Positions 9,493 to 18,059 are shown, numbered from the stretch's first letter. The stretch is DNA of 36,071 nucleotides from Actinomycetota bacterium (GCA_005778835.1 SXMG01000128.1:1-36071); one strand, 5' to 3'. Program-made: numbers and translations. Notes: a model not told the origin generated them from the letters alone.

Positions 9493-9938
9493 GACTCGTC
9501 TCCTCTGATGACGAGCGTCGAGATGCTCGTGACGACGTGCGCACCCGCAGCGTCGGTCATCGCCGACTCGCTCGTGACCATGCTGTTGCCGCCGAGCGTC
9601 TTGATGCTCGTGACCCGCAAGGTCGCGGTGAGCTCGTCGCCCGCGACGATCGGACGCGAGTAGCTGAAACGCTGATCGCCGTGCACGACACGGCTGAAAT
9701 CGATGCCGGCATCGGGCTCGGCCAGTAGCTGCTGCAGCGTCGCCTCGGCGATGACGATCGGAAAGGTGGGGGGCGCCACGACGTCGGCGAAGCCGGCCGC
9801 GCGGGCCGCCTCCGGGTCGTGGTGCAGGGGCGCGGTGGCGAGCACGGCGCGCGCGAACTCGCGCACCTTCTCGCGCCCCACCAGGTACGGCGCGGTCGGG
9901 GTGAACGCGCGCTCGGTCAGTTCAGGGTTCACGGGCAC
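9489..9938 (-). CDS. FAS1-like/MaoC N-terminal dehydratase domain protein, HadA-like
   Basis: YLVGREKVREFARAVLATAPLHHDPEAARAAGFADVVAPPTFPIVIA...VVHGDQRFSYSRPIVAGDELTATLRV. Confidence 0.9.
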   Translation of the reverse strand: MPVNPELTERAFTPTAPYLVGREKVREFARAVLATAPLHHDPEAARAAGFADVVAPPTFPIVIAEATLQQLLAEPDAGIDFSRVVHGDQRFSYSRPIVAGDELTATLRVTSIKTLGGNSMVTSESAMTDAAGAHVVTSISTLVIRGDES

Positions 9939-9976
9939 CCGCCCAGTCTAGGCGCGGGGTCGCTGCCGCAGTCGGT

Positions 9977-10912
9977 CTAGAAGAGCGTCGCGCCGAGCAG
10001 CCGGTCGAGCATGCCGCGGCCGAGGGCGCGCTCGGCGGCGTGACCGCGCGCCTCGCCGCGCACGAGCAGCTCGAGGCCCCGCGTCGCCGCAATGGCGCGC
10101 AGCGCGAGCTCGTCTCGCTCGGTCGGAATGCGGCCGTAGCCGTGCAGGAAGGCCGCCCGCAGCCACGGCTCGTCGCGCCACGGCCCGTACTCGAGCCACA
10201 CCAGGTCGGTGATGCGCGGCTCGAAGCGCACCTGGCTGAAGTCGATAAGGCGCACGCGCCCACCGGGGTCGATGATCCAGTGGCGGGGCTCGAAGCGCCC
10301 GTGCACGGGCACGTGGTCGAACTCGCCGAGGTCCATGGCCGCGACGATGCACTCGCGTGCTCGGGCGCGCTCGTCGGCGAGCCGCTGGCCGCGCGCGTCC
10401 GCGGGGTCGCTGCCGTCGCCCCAGAGCTTCTCGGCCGCGACGCTCCAGCGCTCGAACTCGGCGGCGATCGACGGGCCGAAGAGCGCGTGCCGGCGGGGCG
10501 GCTCGGCATCGTGCAGCCGGCGCAGCAGGTCGCCCGCGCGCTGGTGGATGTCGGCGTCGCGCTCGTGCGGCGTGCCCGCGGCGGCCTCACCGAGTAGCCG
10601 CGACAGCGCGAGCAGGCGCAGTGCCGGGTCGCTGAGGGAGACGCGAGGGGCATCTCCGCCGAGCGCCACGGCGTACTGCTGCAGAGCTGTCGATTCGCGG
10701 TGGTGGGGCGCAGCATCCCGATGCCACTTGACGACCGCCTGCTCACCGCCCCGTGTCATGACGTGCAGCACGCGCGACGCGCGGTCGGCGCCCCAGTGCT
10801 CGTCGACCACGTCGACGGGGCCGAGGGTGCGATGCACGCGGTCGAGCACTTCGGCGTCGCTCGCCAGGCGCGCGCGGGCGTCGGCGGTCACGGCATCAGC
10901 GGCGATGCTCAT
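9977..10912 (-). CDS. Aminoglycoside-phosphotransferase-like (APH fold) kinase
   Basis: FDHVPVHGRFEPRHWIIDPGGRVRLIDFSQVRFEPRITDLVWLEYGPW: APH-like catalytic loop and DFG-like segment; SD AAGGAGGG. Confidence 0.85.
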   Translation of the reverse strand: MSIAADAVTADARARLASDAEVLDRVHRTLGPVDVVDEHWGADRASRVLHVMTRGGEQAVVKWHRDAAPHHRESTALQQYAVALGGDAPRVSLSDPALRLLALSRLLGEAAAGTPHERDADIHQRAGDLLRRLHDAEPPRRHALFGPSIAAEFERWSVAAEKLWGDGSDPADARGQRLADERARARECIVAAMDLGEFDHVPVHGRFEPRHWIIDPGGRVRLIDFSQVRFEPRITDLVWLEYGPWRDEPWLRAAFLHGYGRIPTERDELALRAIAATRGLELLVRGEARGHAAERALGRGMLDRLLGATLF

Positions 10913-10945
10913 GAACCCTCCTTCGAGCCGGTGGCCCGGTCATGC

Positions 10946-10983
10946 GAAACCCCGGCCCGCCTTCATCGGCGGTCCGGGGTTTC
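10946..10983 (-). terminator. GC-rich hairpin GAAACCCCGG...CCGGGGTTTC downstream of the 27-aa peptide gene
   Basis: 10-bp perfect outer stem plus inner CCGCC/GGCGG; lies between the peptide stop and the APH start. Confidence 0.8.
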
Positions 10984-11022
10984 GACTGAAGCTGGGTGAC
11001 CGCGGGTGCAGTCAGCGGGCTG

Positions 11023-11106
11023 CTACTGGCAGCTCTCGCACTGCAGCATGTCCATCGGGTCGACGGGCACGGCGTAGCCACCGATGGTCTCGTTGTCGTT
11101 GTCCAT
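11023..11106 (-). CDS. 27-aa peptide MDNDNETIGGYAVPVDPMDMLQCESCQ (absent from ORF track because of length)
   Basis: ATG 11106, stop TAG at 11023-11025; SD AAGGAGG at 11113-11119 spaced 6 nt from ATG; canonical promoter and terminator flank it. Confidence 0.75.
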   Translation of the reverse strand: MDNDNETIGGYAVPVDPMDMLQCESCQ

Positions 11107-11155
11107 GTCGGACCTCCTTCTACTGAATTCTCCGCCCCCGGCGGCTAGGGGTCTC

Positions 11156-11185
11156 ACTATATACATGGAATGACACCGATGTCAT
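11156..11185 (-). promoter_or_regulatory. Sigma70-like promoter: -35 ATGACA (11180-11185), 18-bp spacer, -10 TATAGT (11156-11161)
   Basis: 5/6 matches in each hexamer; 18-bp spacer; drives the 27-aa peptide gene. Confidence 0.7.
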
Positions 11186-11188
11186 TCC
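11167..11188. promoter_or_regulatory. Candidate operator GGAATGACA-CCGA-TGTCATTCC overlapping the -35 and spacer
   Basis: 9-bp perfect arms with a 4-nt centre, directly on the promoter. Confidence 0.75.
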
Positions 11189-11285
11189 CCTAGATGTTGT
11201 GGTTTCGGCGTGTCGCGAACAATTCTGCGAGTGCCTGGTCGCGGCCTGCTCGCAGCAGCAGCGCTCTAGGCTGAGCACGCGCCTC

Positions 11286-11894
11286 GTGACGCAGAGAGAC
11301 CCCATGCGATTCCTGCCTCCCTCCCCGGCCGCCGACGCCGCCGATGCTCAGATCTCGCGCGAGATTCTCGAGCAGCACGTGCGCGAAGGCGAGCTCGTCG
11401 TGCGCTCAGCGCTGCGTCTCGCGGTCAAGAACGGCGTCATCATGTCGGTGCTGCGGGATGCTCGCCCCTGGAGCACGGACGAGGTCACGGTGCTCGCCCG
11501 CGAGGCCGTCGACTCGCTCATCGCCGAGCTCAGCGCGACGGCTGAGCGTCTCGACGCCGAGGCCGAGGCTCGGCCCGCGCGCGGACGCGGCAAGAAGCGG
11601 CGCGACGCCGAGCTCGAGCTTTCACGACTCGAGCTGCGGGCACGCACGGCGCGCGGCGTCGTGCAGCGCCTCCGCCGGATGCGCGACGACGACCTCGCGA
11701 TCGCCCGGCTCGTCGAGACAGCGCGAGACGACACGCTCACCGAGCTCACGAAGGCGCGGCTGGTCGCCGAGCACGAGTTCGCGAACCAGTCGGACGACGA
11801 GCGTCGCCGGGCCATGGAGGGCGTCGCGGCCGACCTGCTCGAGCTGCGAGGGCGCCTCGACGCGATGCGCGAGCTCGGCGACAGCGGCTGGTAG
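11286..11894 (+). CDS. Uncharacterised, charged, probably coiled-coil protein (start GTG 11286 or ATG 11304)
   Basis: MRFLPPSPAADAADAQISREILEQHVREGELVVRSALRLAVKNGVI...RTARGVVQRLRRMRDDDLAIARLVETARDDTLTEL; no family recognised. Confidence 0.65.
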   Translation: MTQRDPMRFLPPSPAADAADAQISREILEQHVREGELVVRSALRLAVKNGVIMSVLRDARPWSTDEVTVLAREAVDSLIAELSATAERLDAEAEARPARGRGKKRRDAELELSRLELRARTARGVVQRLRRMRDDDLAIARLVETARDDTLTELTKARLVAEHEFANQSDDERRRAMEGVAADLLELRGRLDAMRELGDSGW

Positions 11895-11921
11895 AGGTGG
11901 GCTGCACCGTCTACGAAACGG

Positions 11922-11995
11922 TAGCGAGGGCGGGACTCGAACCCGCGACACCACGATTATGAGCCGTGTGCTCTAACCACCTGAGCTACCCCGCC
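11922..11995 (-). tRNA. tRNA-Met (anticodon CAT, probably elongator)
   Basis: Reverse complement GGCGGGGTAGCTCAGGTGGTTAGAGCACACGGCTCATAATCGTGGTGTCGCGGGTTCGAGTCCCGCCCTCGCTA; loop CTCATAA. Confidence 0.93.
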
Positions 11996-12030
11996 GGGCA
12001 GGACTACCGACCAGGAGCCGGTCGTACCAG

Positions 12031-12102
12031 AGCCCCGAGTCAGGATTGAACTGACGACCCCTTCCTGACCATGGAAGTGCTCTACCACTGAGCTATCGGG
12101 GC
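12031..12102 (-). tRNA. tRNA-Thr (anticodon GGT)
   Basis: Reverse complement GCCCCGATAGCTCAGTGGTAGAGCACTTCCATGGTCAGGAAGGGGTCGTCAGTTCAATCCTGACTCGGGGCT; full cloverleaf; anticodon loop ATGGTCA. Confidence 0.93.
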
Positions 12103-12147
12103 GTTGCCGGGCGCGCGAACGCGATCGGCACCAGAGAAGATTATCAC

Positions 12148-13983
12148 CTAGTCGAACGGCCTCACTCCCGGCAGTCGCCACGCGGTGAAGGCCATTCCGG
12201 TCGAGCGCACGCGCGTGCCGTCGAGGGTGCCGGTGCCGATCAGCCGCTCTCCCGCCCCCGCGATCGCGCCGATCGGCAGGGTCACGTCGACGTCGTCGCG
12301 AGCGGCGAGCACGAGCACGCTCTCGTCGGCCGCCTCGCGCACGAAGATCAGGCTGTCGTCATCGACGTGCAGCCAGCGCAGGCCGCCGTGGCTGAGTGCC
12401 GGATGCTCCCGCCGCACCCGCACGAGCGTGGCGTAGAGCTCGATCTGCTCGTTGTAGTCGCCGAGTCGATCCCACGGCATGGTGGTGCGCGAGTGCTCGC
12501 CATTCTCTCCGGTCGCGCCGAGCTCGTCGCCCGCGAAGACGACGGGGATTCCCGGCAGCGTCATCGACAGCCCCGCGGCGACGGGAACGGCCCCGGGCAG
12601 CGCGCGGTTGGCGAAGCGCGCCGTGTCGTGCGTGTCGAGAGCGTTCATGCCGTGGATGCGCGTGCGCCACGGCATCGCGGCGGTGAACCGGCGGTGCGCG
12701 TGATGCACCTGCCGCGCCGTGTACTGCGGCATCACGGGGTACGGCAGGCCGAAGAACCAGTCGGTCGGGCCGGGGCTGCTGAGCCACGCCCACACGGGCC
12801 GCGTGAAGTTGGCGTAGGTCATCGCCCCGTGCCAGCCGTCGCCCTGCAGGTCTTTCGCCGCGTCGTTCGTGTACTCGGCGAGCAGCAGGGTGTCGGGGTC
12901 GACCTCGATCATGGTCTGGCGAATCGTGCGGCGCACGGCCTCATTGAGGTCATCGTCGCCGAAGCGCCCCGTCATGTTGGCGACGTCGATGCGCCAGCCG
13001 TCGAGGTCGAACGGCGGCTTCATCCAGTGCGCGACCACCGAGTCGGGCCCCTCGATGAAGCGTCGACGCAGCTCGCGCGAGTTCCAGTTGAGCTTGGGCA
13101 GGCTCGGCACGCCGAGCCACGACTCGTAGGTCTGCTGCTCGTCGTCGAGCCAGTAGTAGAACTCGCTCTCGGGGGTGCCGGGCCGGCCGTGCGCGGCGCG
13201 GAACCACTCGTGGGCATCCCCCGAATGGTTGCTTGTGAGGTCGCCCATGACGCGGATTCCGCGCTCGTGCGCCGCGGCCGTCAATCGCGCGAGCGCCTCA
13301 TCGCCGCCCAGCAGCTCGTCGACCTGGTCGAAGCGATGGGCGTCGTAGCGGTGGTTCGAGCGCGCCGGGAAGAACGGGGTGAGGTAGAGCAGGTTCACGC
13401 CGAGCCGCTCGAGGTGGTCGAGGTGCTCGGTCACGCCGTCGAGGTCGCCGCCGTAGAACTGCAGCGGCGTCGAGGGGCCTTGGTAGATCGGCTCGTCATC
13501 CCACTCGGCGGGCTCAGCCCACTCGGGCAGCGCCCGCGCGTCGGCAGCGGCCGAGCGGGCGAAGCGGTCGGGAAACACCTGGTACATGACCGTCTCGGCG
13601 CCCCAGGCGGGCGCGGGCGGGTGGGTCACGAGTTTGAAGTCGTCATCGTCGCGCGTCTCGATGTCGCTCAGCCCCGCGTTGCAGAGCCAGACGACCCTCC
13701 CGTCGGCGTGCTCGATGACGAAGCGGTAGCCGTGCACAGGGTTGCCCACCTCGACCTCGGCCTGCCACCACTGGGCGCCGTCGCGCTCGCCCAGCAGGGT
13801 CGCGGTCGACCACCGCGGCTCGTGATCGGGGTTCGACCTCGTGCGCACGGCCGCGACCGCGCCGTAGGCGAGCGGGATGCGCACTCGCACCTGCACCGCG
13901 TCGCCGAGCGCTGGTGTCTGCGTCGAGACGTAGAGCGGCGAGCCGTCGTGGTGGGGTTCGAGGGCGAGGGCCGGCGTGCTCAC
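12148..13983 (-). CDS. GH13-family alpha-glycosidase (neopullulanase/cyclomaltodextrinase-like)
   Basis: VMYQVFPDRFARS, GVNLLYLTPFFPARSNHRYDAHRF, FDLDGWRIDVANMTG, MNALDTHDTARF. Confidence 0.93.
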   Translation of the reverse strand: MSTPALALEPHHDGSPLYVSTQTPALGDAVQVRVRIPLAYGAVAAVRTRSNPDHEPRWSTATLLGERDGAQWWQAEVEVGNPVHGYRFVIEHADGRVVWLCNAGLSDIETRDDDDFKLVTHPPAPAWGAETVMYQVFPDRFARSAAADARALPEWAEPAEWDDEPIYQGPSTPLQFYGGDLDGVTEHLDHLERLGVNLLYLTPFFPARSNHRYDAHRFDQVDELLGGDEALARLTAAAHERGIRVMGDLTSNHSGDAHEWFRAAHGRPGTPESEFYYWLDDEQQTYESWLGVPSLPKLNWNSRELRRRFIEGPDSVVAHWMKPPFDLDGWRIDVANMTGRFGDDDLNEAVRRTIRQTMIEVDPDTLLLAEYTNDAAKDLQGDGWHGAMTYANFTRPVWAWLSSPGPTDWFFGLPYPVMPQYTARQVHHAHRRFTAAMPWRTRIHGMNALDTHDTARFANRALPGAVPVAAGLSMTLPGIPVVFAGDELGATGENGEHSRTTMPWDRLGDYNEQIELYATLVRVRREHPALSHGGLRWLHVDDDSLIFVREAADESVLVLAARDDVDVTLPIGAIAGAGERLIGTGTLDGTRVRSTGMAFTAWRLPGVRPFD

Positions 13984-14960
13984 TTGACCGACCCGGCGGT
14001 GAGGCCGCCGATGATGTACTTCTGCAGGTACAGGAAGAGCGCCATGACGGGGATCGCGGCGAGCACGGCTCCCGCCGAGAACAGCGTCCAGTTCGACGAG
14101 GTCTCCTGCGAGACGAACTGGTAGAGGCCTACCGCCAGGGTCTGCGTCTGCGGGTCGGTCAGCACGATCGAGGCGATGACGAACTCGCTCGTCGTTCCGA
14201 TGAACGAGAGCAGCCCGACGACCGCGAGAATCGGCGCGACCAGTCGCAAGATGATCGTGAAGAAGATGCGCGCATGGCTCGCACCGTCGATCTTGGCGGC
14301 CTCGTCGATCGACACCGGCACGGTGTTGAAGAACCCGTACAGGAGGTAGGTGTTCACGCCGAGAGCCCCGCCGAGGTACACGAGAATCAAGCCCGCCTGG
14401 GTGCCGATGCCGATCTGCGGAAACACTTCGCCGATGCCGCTCATGAGCAGGAAGATCGCGACGACACCAAGGAGCTGCGGGAACATCTGCACGAGCAGCA
14501 GGGTGAGGAGCCCGACGCGGCGCCCGCGGAACCGCATGCGAGAGAACGCGTATGCGGCCAGGGCCCCGAGGAAGACGGTGCCGGCCGCGGCGATGAGCCC
14601 GATGACCATGGTGTTGATGAACCAGGCGGCATAGGGCTGCTGCGGCAGCTGGAACAGCTCGATGTAGTTGCTGAAGTCGATCGTGCGGAAGAGCGTGTTC
14701 GACCCCACGAGCGTGCCCGTCGGATTGAGCGACGCCGACAGCACGTAGAGCAGCGGGAAGGCCGCGAAGACGAGCATCACCAGGCCGATGAAGTGGCGCC
14801 AGCCCGTGTCGCGGAACCAGAACCAGAGGCCACGACGGCGGCGCTCGGGAATGACGCGAGGCGCCGGGCTCTCACCGGGTGCGGTCTCAGCGCCCGCGAC
14901 CGCCGGGTTGAGCCGACTGCTGACCTCGGCGCCCTCGGCGGGGTTGAAGGGATTCGTCAT
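13980..14960 (-). CDS. malG: Maltose/maltodextrin ABC transporter permease, MalG-like
   Basis: EAAKIDGASHARIFFTIILRLVAPILAVVGLLSFIGTTSEFVIASIVL: EAA-loop permease; adjacent to MalF-like and SBP genes. Confidence 0.9.
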   Translation of the reverse strand: MTNPFNPAEGAEVSSRLNPAVAGAETAPGESPAPRVIPERRRRGLWFWFRDTGWRHFIGLVMLVFAAFPLLYVLSASLNPTGTLVGSNTLFRTIDFSNYIELFQLPQQPYAAWFINTMVIGLIAAAGTVFLGALAAYAFSRMRFRGRRVGLLTLLLVQMFPQLLGVVAIFLLMSGIGEVFPQIGIGTQAGLILVYLGGALGVNTYLLYGFFNTVPVSIDEAAKIDGASHARIFFTIILRLVAPILAVVGLLSFIGTTSEFVIASIVLTDPQTQTLAVGLYQFVSQETSSNWTLFSAGAVLAAIPVMALFLYLQKYIIGGLTAGSVK

Positions 14961-14961
14961 G

Positions 14962-16575
14962 TCAGTTCAGCTCCTCGAGGGCCTTGGTCTGCCGGAAGCT
15001 GATGATCGACACCGTCGCGACGATGAAGAAGATCAAGATCGCGAAGGCACTAGCGAGCCCGTAGTCGCGCCCCGTGCCTTCACCGAAGGCCACCTTGTAC
15101 ACGAGCGTGATGAGAATGTCGGTCGCGCCGGCATCGACCCCGGCGCTGACGTCGCGCGGGCCGCCACCGGTGAGCATGTAGATGATGTTGAAGTTGTTGA
15201 AGTTGAAGGCGAACGACGAGATGAGCAGCGGCGCGACGGAGACCAGCAGCAGCGGGAACTTGATGAGTCGGAACACCGCCCACGGCTGCGCGCCATCGAC
15301 CGTGGCGGCCTCGGTGAGCTCTTCGGGAATCGACTGCAGGGCCCCCGTGCAGATGAGGAACATGTAGGGGAACCCGAGCCACAGGTTGACGAGCAGCACG
15401 CTGAACTTGGCCAGCCAGGGATCATTGAGCCAGGGGATCGATGCCCCGCCGAACAGCACCTGGTTGATGTAGCCGAAGTCTTCGTTGAAGAGACCGAGCC
15501 AGACGAGCCCCGAGAGGAACCCCGGAAAGGCGTAGGGCAGGATCATGATGAGCCGGTAGGCCTTCTTGCCCCGCATGTTCGGCTTGTTGAAGACGATGGC
15601 GAGGAAGAGCCCCAGGGCGAAGGTCGTCGCCACCGAGAGGATCGCGAAGGCGAAGGTCCAGATCGTGACGCTGATGAGCGGGCCGCGGATGTTCTCGGTC
15701 GTGAAGGCCTTGACGAAGTTGTCGAATCCGACCGTGATGGTCCAGCCGGGGATGAGCTCGCGACCGCTGTCATTGACGAAGGCACCGTCACCGCCGTCGC
15801 GGTAGACCGTGCCCTGCCGATCGACGAAGGTGTCGGTCGCGGCGTCGTAGCTGAGCGATGAGAGGTAGAGGTACGCGTTCGAGCCGTCGGGCGTGCGCAG
15901 CGCGCCGTCGTTCGGGTCGTCGCTGACCTGCACGGCGAGATCGGTGATCGCGCGCTGGTTGCCCAGGAGGTCGGCGAAGCCGAGTGTCGTGAAGCCCGGC
16001 ACCGAGTCGGCCCGGCCCGTGGAGTCGGTGCCGAAGTCGGTGACGCGCTCGAGGGGGCTGTCAGCGCTACCGAGAGAGACCTCGCCCTCGGGGTCGGTGA
16101 CGAGGAAGAAGTACTCGCCGAACTGCTCGAGCACCGTGACGCGATAAGTGGGCGAGTCGGGCACGCGCTCTTGCGCCGTCAGCAGAATGGTGCTGATCGC
16201 ATCGTCTTTCGTACCGTTGCGGCCGTCGCCGTAATTGGTGAACGCGATGTACCCGCTGTAGACCACGACGAAGATCTGGAAGACCGCAAGAAAGAGAAGA
16301 CCCGGGGTGAGGTACTTGGCCGGCAGCCAGCCGGGCGTCAGATAGATCCAATTGACGAGCACTGTGACGGCCAGGACGATCGCGAACGGAATCCACGACT
16401 CCTGCAGGAAGAGCATGAAGAGACCGAAGACCGCGATGGCATCGATGATGCTCAAGAGGGCGATCTTGATCAGGATGCCCCGCGTGCTGCTGCTCGACCG
16501 CGGCGGCTTCAGAGCGCCGGCAGGAGCGGGGGGCACGGGGGCGGCGAGCGGACTCGCCGGGCTGGGGTGGCTCAT
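14962..16575 (-). CDS. malF: Maltose/maltodextrin ABC transporter permease, MalF-like
   Basis: Large extracytoplasmic region; SIPEELTEAATVDGAQPWAVFRLIKFPLLLVSVAPLLISSFAFNFNNFNIIYMLTGGGP. Confidence 0.92.
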   Translation of the reverse strand: MSHPSPASPLAAPVPPAPAGALKPPRSSSSTRGILIKIALLSIIDAIAVFGLFMLFLQESWIPFAIVLAVTVLVNWIYLTPGWLPAKYLTPGLLFLAVFQIFVVVYSGYIAFTNYGDGRNGTKDDAISTILLTAQERVPDSPTYRVTVLEQFGEYFFLVTDPEGEVSLGSADSPLERVTDFGTDSTGRADSVPGFTTLGFADLLGNQRAITDLAVQVSDDPNDGALRTPDGSNAYLYLSSLSYDAATDTFVDRQGTVYRDGGDGAFVNDSGRELIPGWTITVGFDNFVKAFTTENIRGPLISVTIWTFAFAILSVATTFALGLFLAIVFNKPNMRGKKAYRLIMILPYAFPGFLSGLVWLGLFNEDFGYINQVLFGGASIPWLNDPWLAKFSVLLVNLWLGFPYMFLICTGALQSIPEELTEAATVDGAQPWAVFRLIKFPLLLVSVAPLLISSFAFNFNNFNIIYMLTGGGPRDVSAGVDAGATDILITLVYKVAFGEGTGRDYGLASAFAILIFFIVATVSIISFRQTKALEELN

Positions 16576-16609
16576 GGTTCTCCGAACATCGTCGTCGCGG
16601 CACCGTGGC

Positions 16610-16659
16610 GGTGCCGGGAGCCTACCGGGGCGCTGAGCGCTCCGGCAGGTCCCGGCACC
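16610..16659 (-). repeat. Long imperfect hairpin in the malE-malF intercistronic region
   Basis: GGTGCCGGGAGCCTACCGG ... CCGGCAGGTCCCGGCACC. Confidence 0.75.
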
Positions 16660-16677
16660 AACTGTTGCGAGAGGCTG

Positions 16678-17904
16678 CTAGCCGTCGATCTTCGACTGGA
16701 TGCTCTCGACCATCGCGCGCCACAGCTCGACCGGGTCGCCCTGGCCGTTGATGATCGCGACCTCGGTCGAACCCCAGTCAGACCACACGACGTCCATCGC
16801 GGGCACGTTCGGCATCGGGTTGCCATTGGCACCCACCTCGCCGAAGGCGGCGACGTCGGCGTTCGACTTCGCGGCCTCGAAAGCGGTCAGCAGTGCGGGT
16901 GCACGGCCGCCGACCTCGTAGAGCGCGGTCTGCACGGCCTCGGTGCCGATGTAGTTCACGAGGAACTCGTTGGCGGCAAGGGTGTTCTCGCTGCGCGAGC
17001 TGATGAAGAAGCCCTGCACGCCGACGAACGGCGATGCGGTCTCGCCACCGGCCGAGGGGATCGGGTCGATCGAGTAGTTGATGCCCGCCTCCTGGATGGC
17101 CGGCAGGTTCCACGGGCCGGTCAGGAAGAACGGCGACTTTCCTGCGACGAACTCTTCACGAGCGATGTCGCCCGAGATGTTCGTGTTCAGAATGCCGGCA
17201 GCGCCCCACTCGGCGAGCTGGATGGCGAAAGCCTCGCCGCCCTCGTTGCCGAGCGCCAGAGCGGTCGGGTCGTAGGTGCCGTCAGCGGTGATCTCGAAGA
17301 CGGGAGCACCGAACGACGCCTGCAGCGGGTACAGGTGGTAGGGGTCGGCAGCTGCCGGGTCGAGCCCGACGAGGAACGGGTACTCAGCGCCCGAGGCCTC
17401 GCCCGCGGCGATGAGGTCGTCGAACGTGGCGGGCTCGTCGGCCGCGAGGTCGACGTTGCGCAGCATGGCGATGTTCTCGACCGAGTAGGGCAGACCGTAG
17501 TTCTGGCCCTCGTAGCTCATGGCCGTGATCGCGACCTCTTGGAACTCGCCAGCCTTGTCGCCGAGCTCGAGCGGTGCGACGACGCCGTTCTGAACGAGCT
17601 TGCCGAGCCAGTCGTGCGCGCCCACGATGATGTCGGGGCCGTTGCCGGTCGGGGCCTGGGTGATGAAGTCGTCGCGGATCGCACCGAAGTCCTTCGTCAC
17701 GAGCTCGACGGTCACGCCGCGCTCCTCTTCGAACTGCGCGGCAATGTCTTCGAGCACGCCAGCGCGGTCGGCGTCGACCCAGACCGTGAGCGAACCTTCG
17801 AACATCGGAGCCTCGGGCTCAGCGGCCGCGCATCCGGAGAGAACGATCGCCGTTGCTGCGGCCATCGCTCCCGTCATCATCAAGCTGCGTGATGTCACCT
17901 TCAT
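16678..17904 (-). CDS. malE: Maltose/maltodextrin-binding lipoprotein, MalE-like
   Basis: Lipobox VLSGC; LTVWVDADRAGVLEDIAAQFEEERGVTVELVTKDFGAIRDDFITQAPTGNGPDIIVGAHDWLGKLVQNG. Confidence 0.94.
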   Translation of the reverse strand: MKVTSRSLMMTGAMAAATAIVLSGCAAAEPEAPMFEGSLTVWVDADRAGVLEDIAAQFEEERGVTVELVTKDFGAIRDDFITQAPTGNGPDIIVGAHDWLGKLVQNGVVAPLELGDKAGEFQEVAITAMSYEGQNYGLPYSVENIAMLRNVDLAADEPATFDDLIAAGEASGAEYPFLVGLDPAAADPYHLYPLQASFGAPVFEITADGTYDPTALALGNEGGEAFAIQLAEWGAAGILNTNISGDIAREEFVAGKSPFFLTGPWNLPAIQEAGINYSIDPIPSAGGETASPFVGVQGFFISSRSENTLAANEFLVNYIGTEAVQTALYEVGGRAPALLTAFEAAKSNADVAAFGEVGANGNPMPNVPAMDVVWSDWGSTEVAIINGQGDPVELWRAMVESIQSKIDG

Positions 17905-18022
17905 CGGTGGTCACCCTTTCGTGTGCGGACGGCCCCGACGGCGGCACTCGAACGCGACCCTGCACCGTCGGTGCGTCGTCGCCCGAGAGTCGTGGAGCCG
18001 ATCTCTTGGTGTGCTCGCGGAG

Positions 18023-18037
18023 TGCAAGCGCTTCCAT
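18023..18037. promoter_or_regulatory. LacI/MalR-type operator copy 1, TGCAAGCGCTTCCAT
   Basis: Identical 15-mer repeated at 18060; core AAGCGCTT palindrome typical of LacI-family operators. Confidence 0.8.
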
Positions 18038-18059
18038 TAGGCCACAGGGCGGGCTATTC

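Noticed and set aside
10946-10983. Considered as a riboswitch or sRNA for the APH gene
   Set aside because: Simple single hairpin between two genes; a terminator for the short peptide transcript is the more economical reading.
9977-11106. Calling the APH/peptide pair a complete RiPP biosynthetic cluster
   Set aside because: No lyase, cyclase, YcaO, radical SAM, protease or transporter gene is adjacent, and a terminator separates the two genes; kept only as a hypothesis.
11167-11188. Assignment of the peptide operator to Zur or another named metalloregulator
   Set aside because: Symmetry (AATGACA-N4-TGTCATT) is only loosely reminiscent of known boxes; no Fur-family gene nearby and no search possible.
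12367-14124. 585-aa + ORF opposite the GH13 glycosidase
   Set aside because: Antisense shadow of a strong GH13 gene; biased composition.
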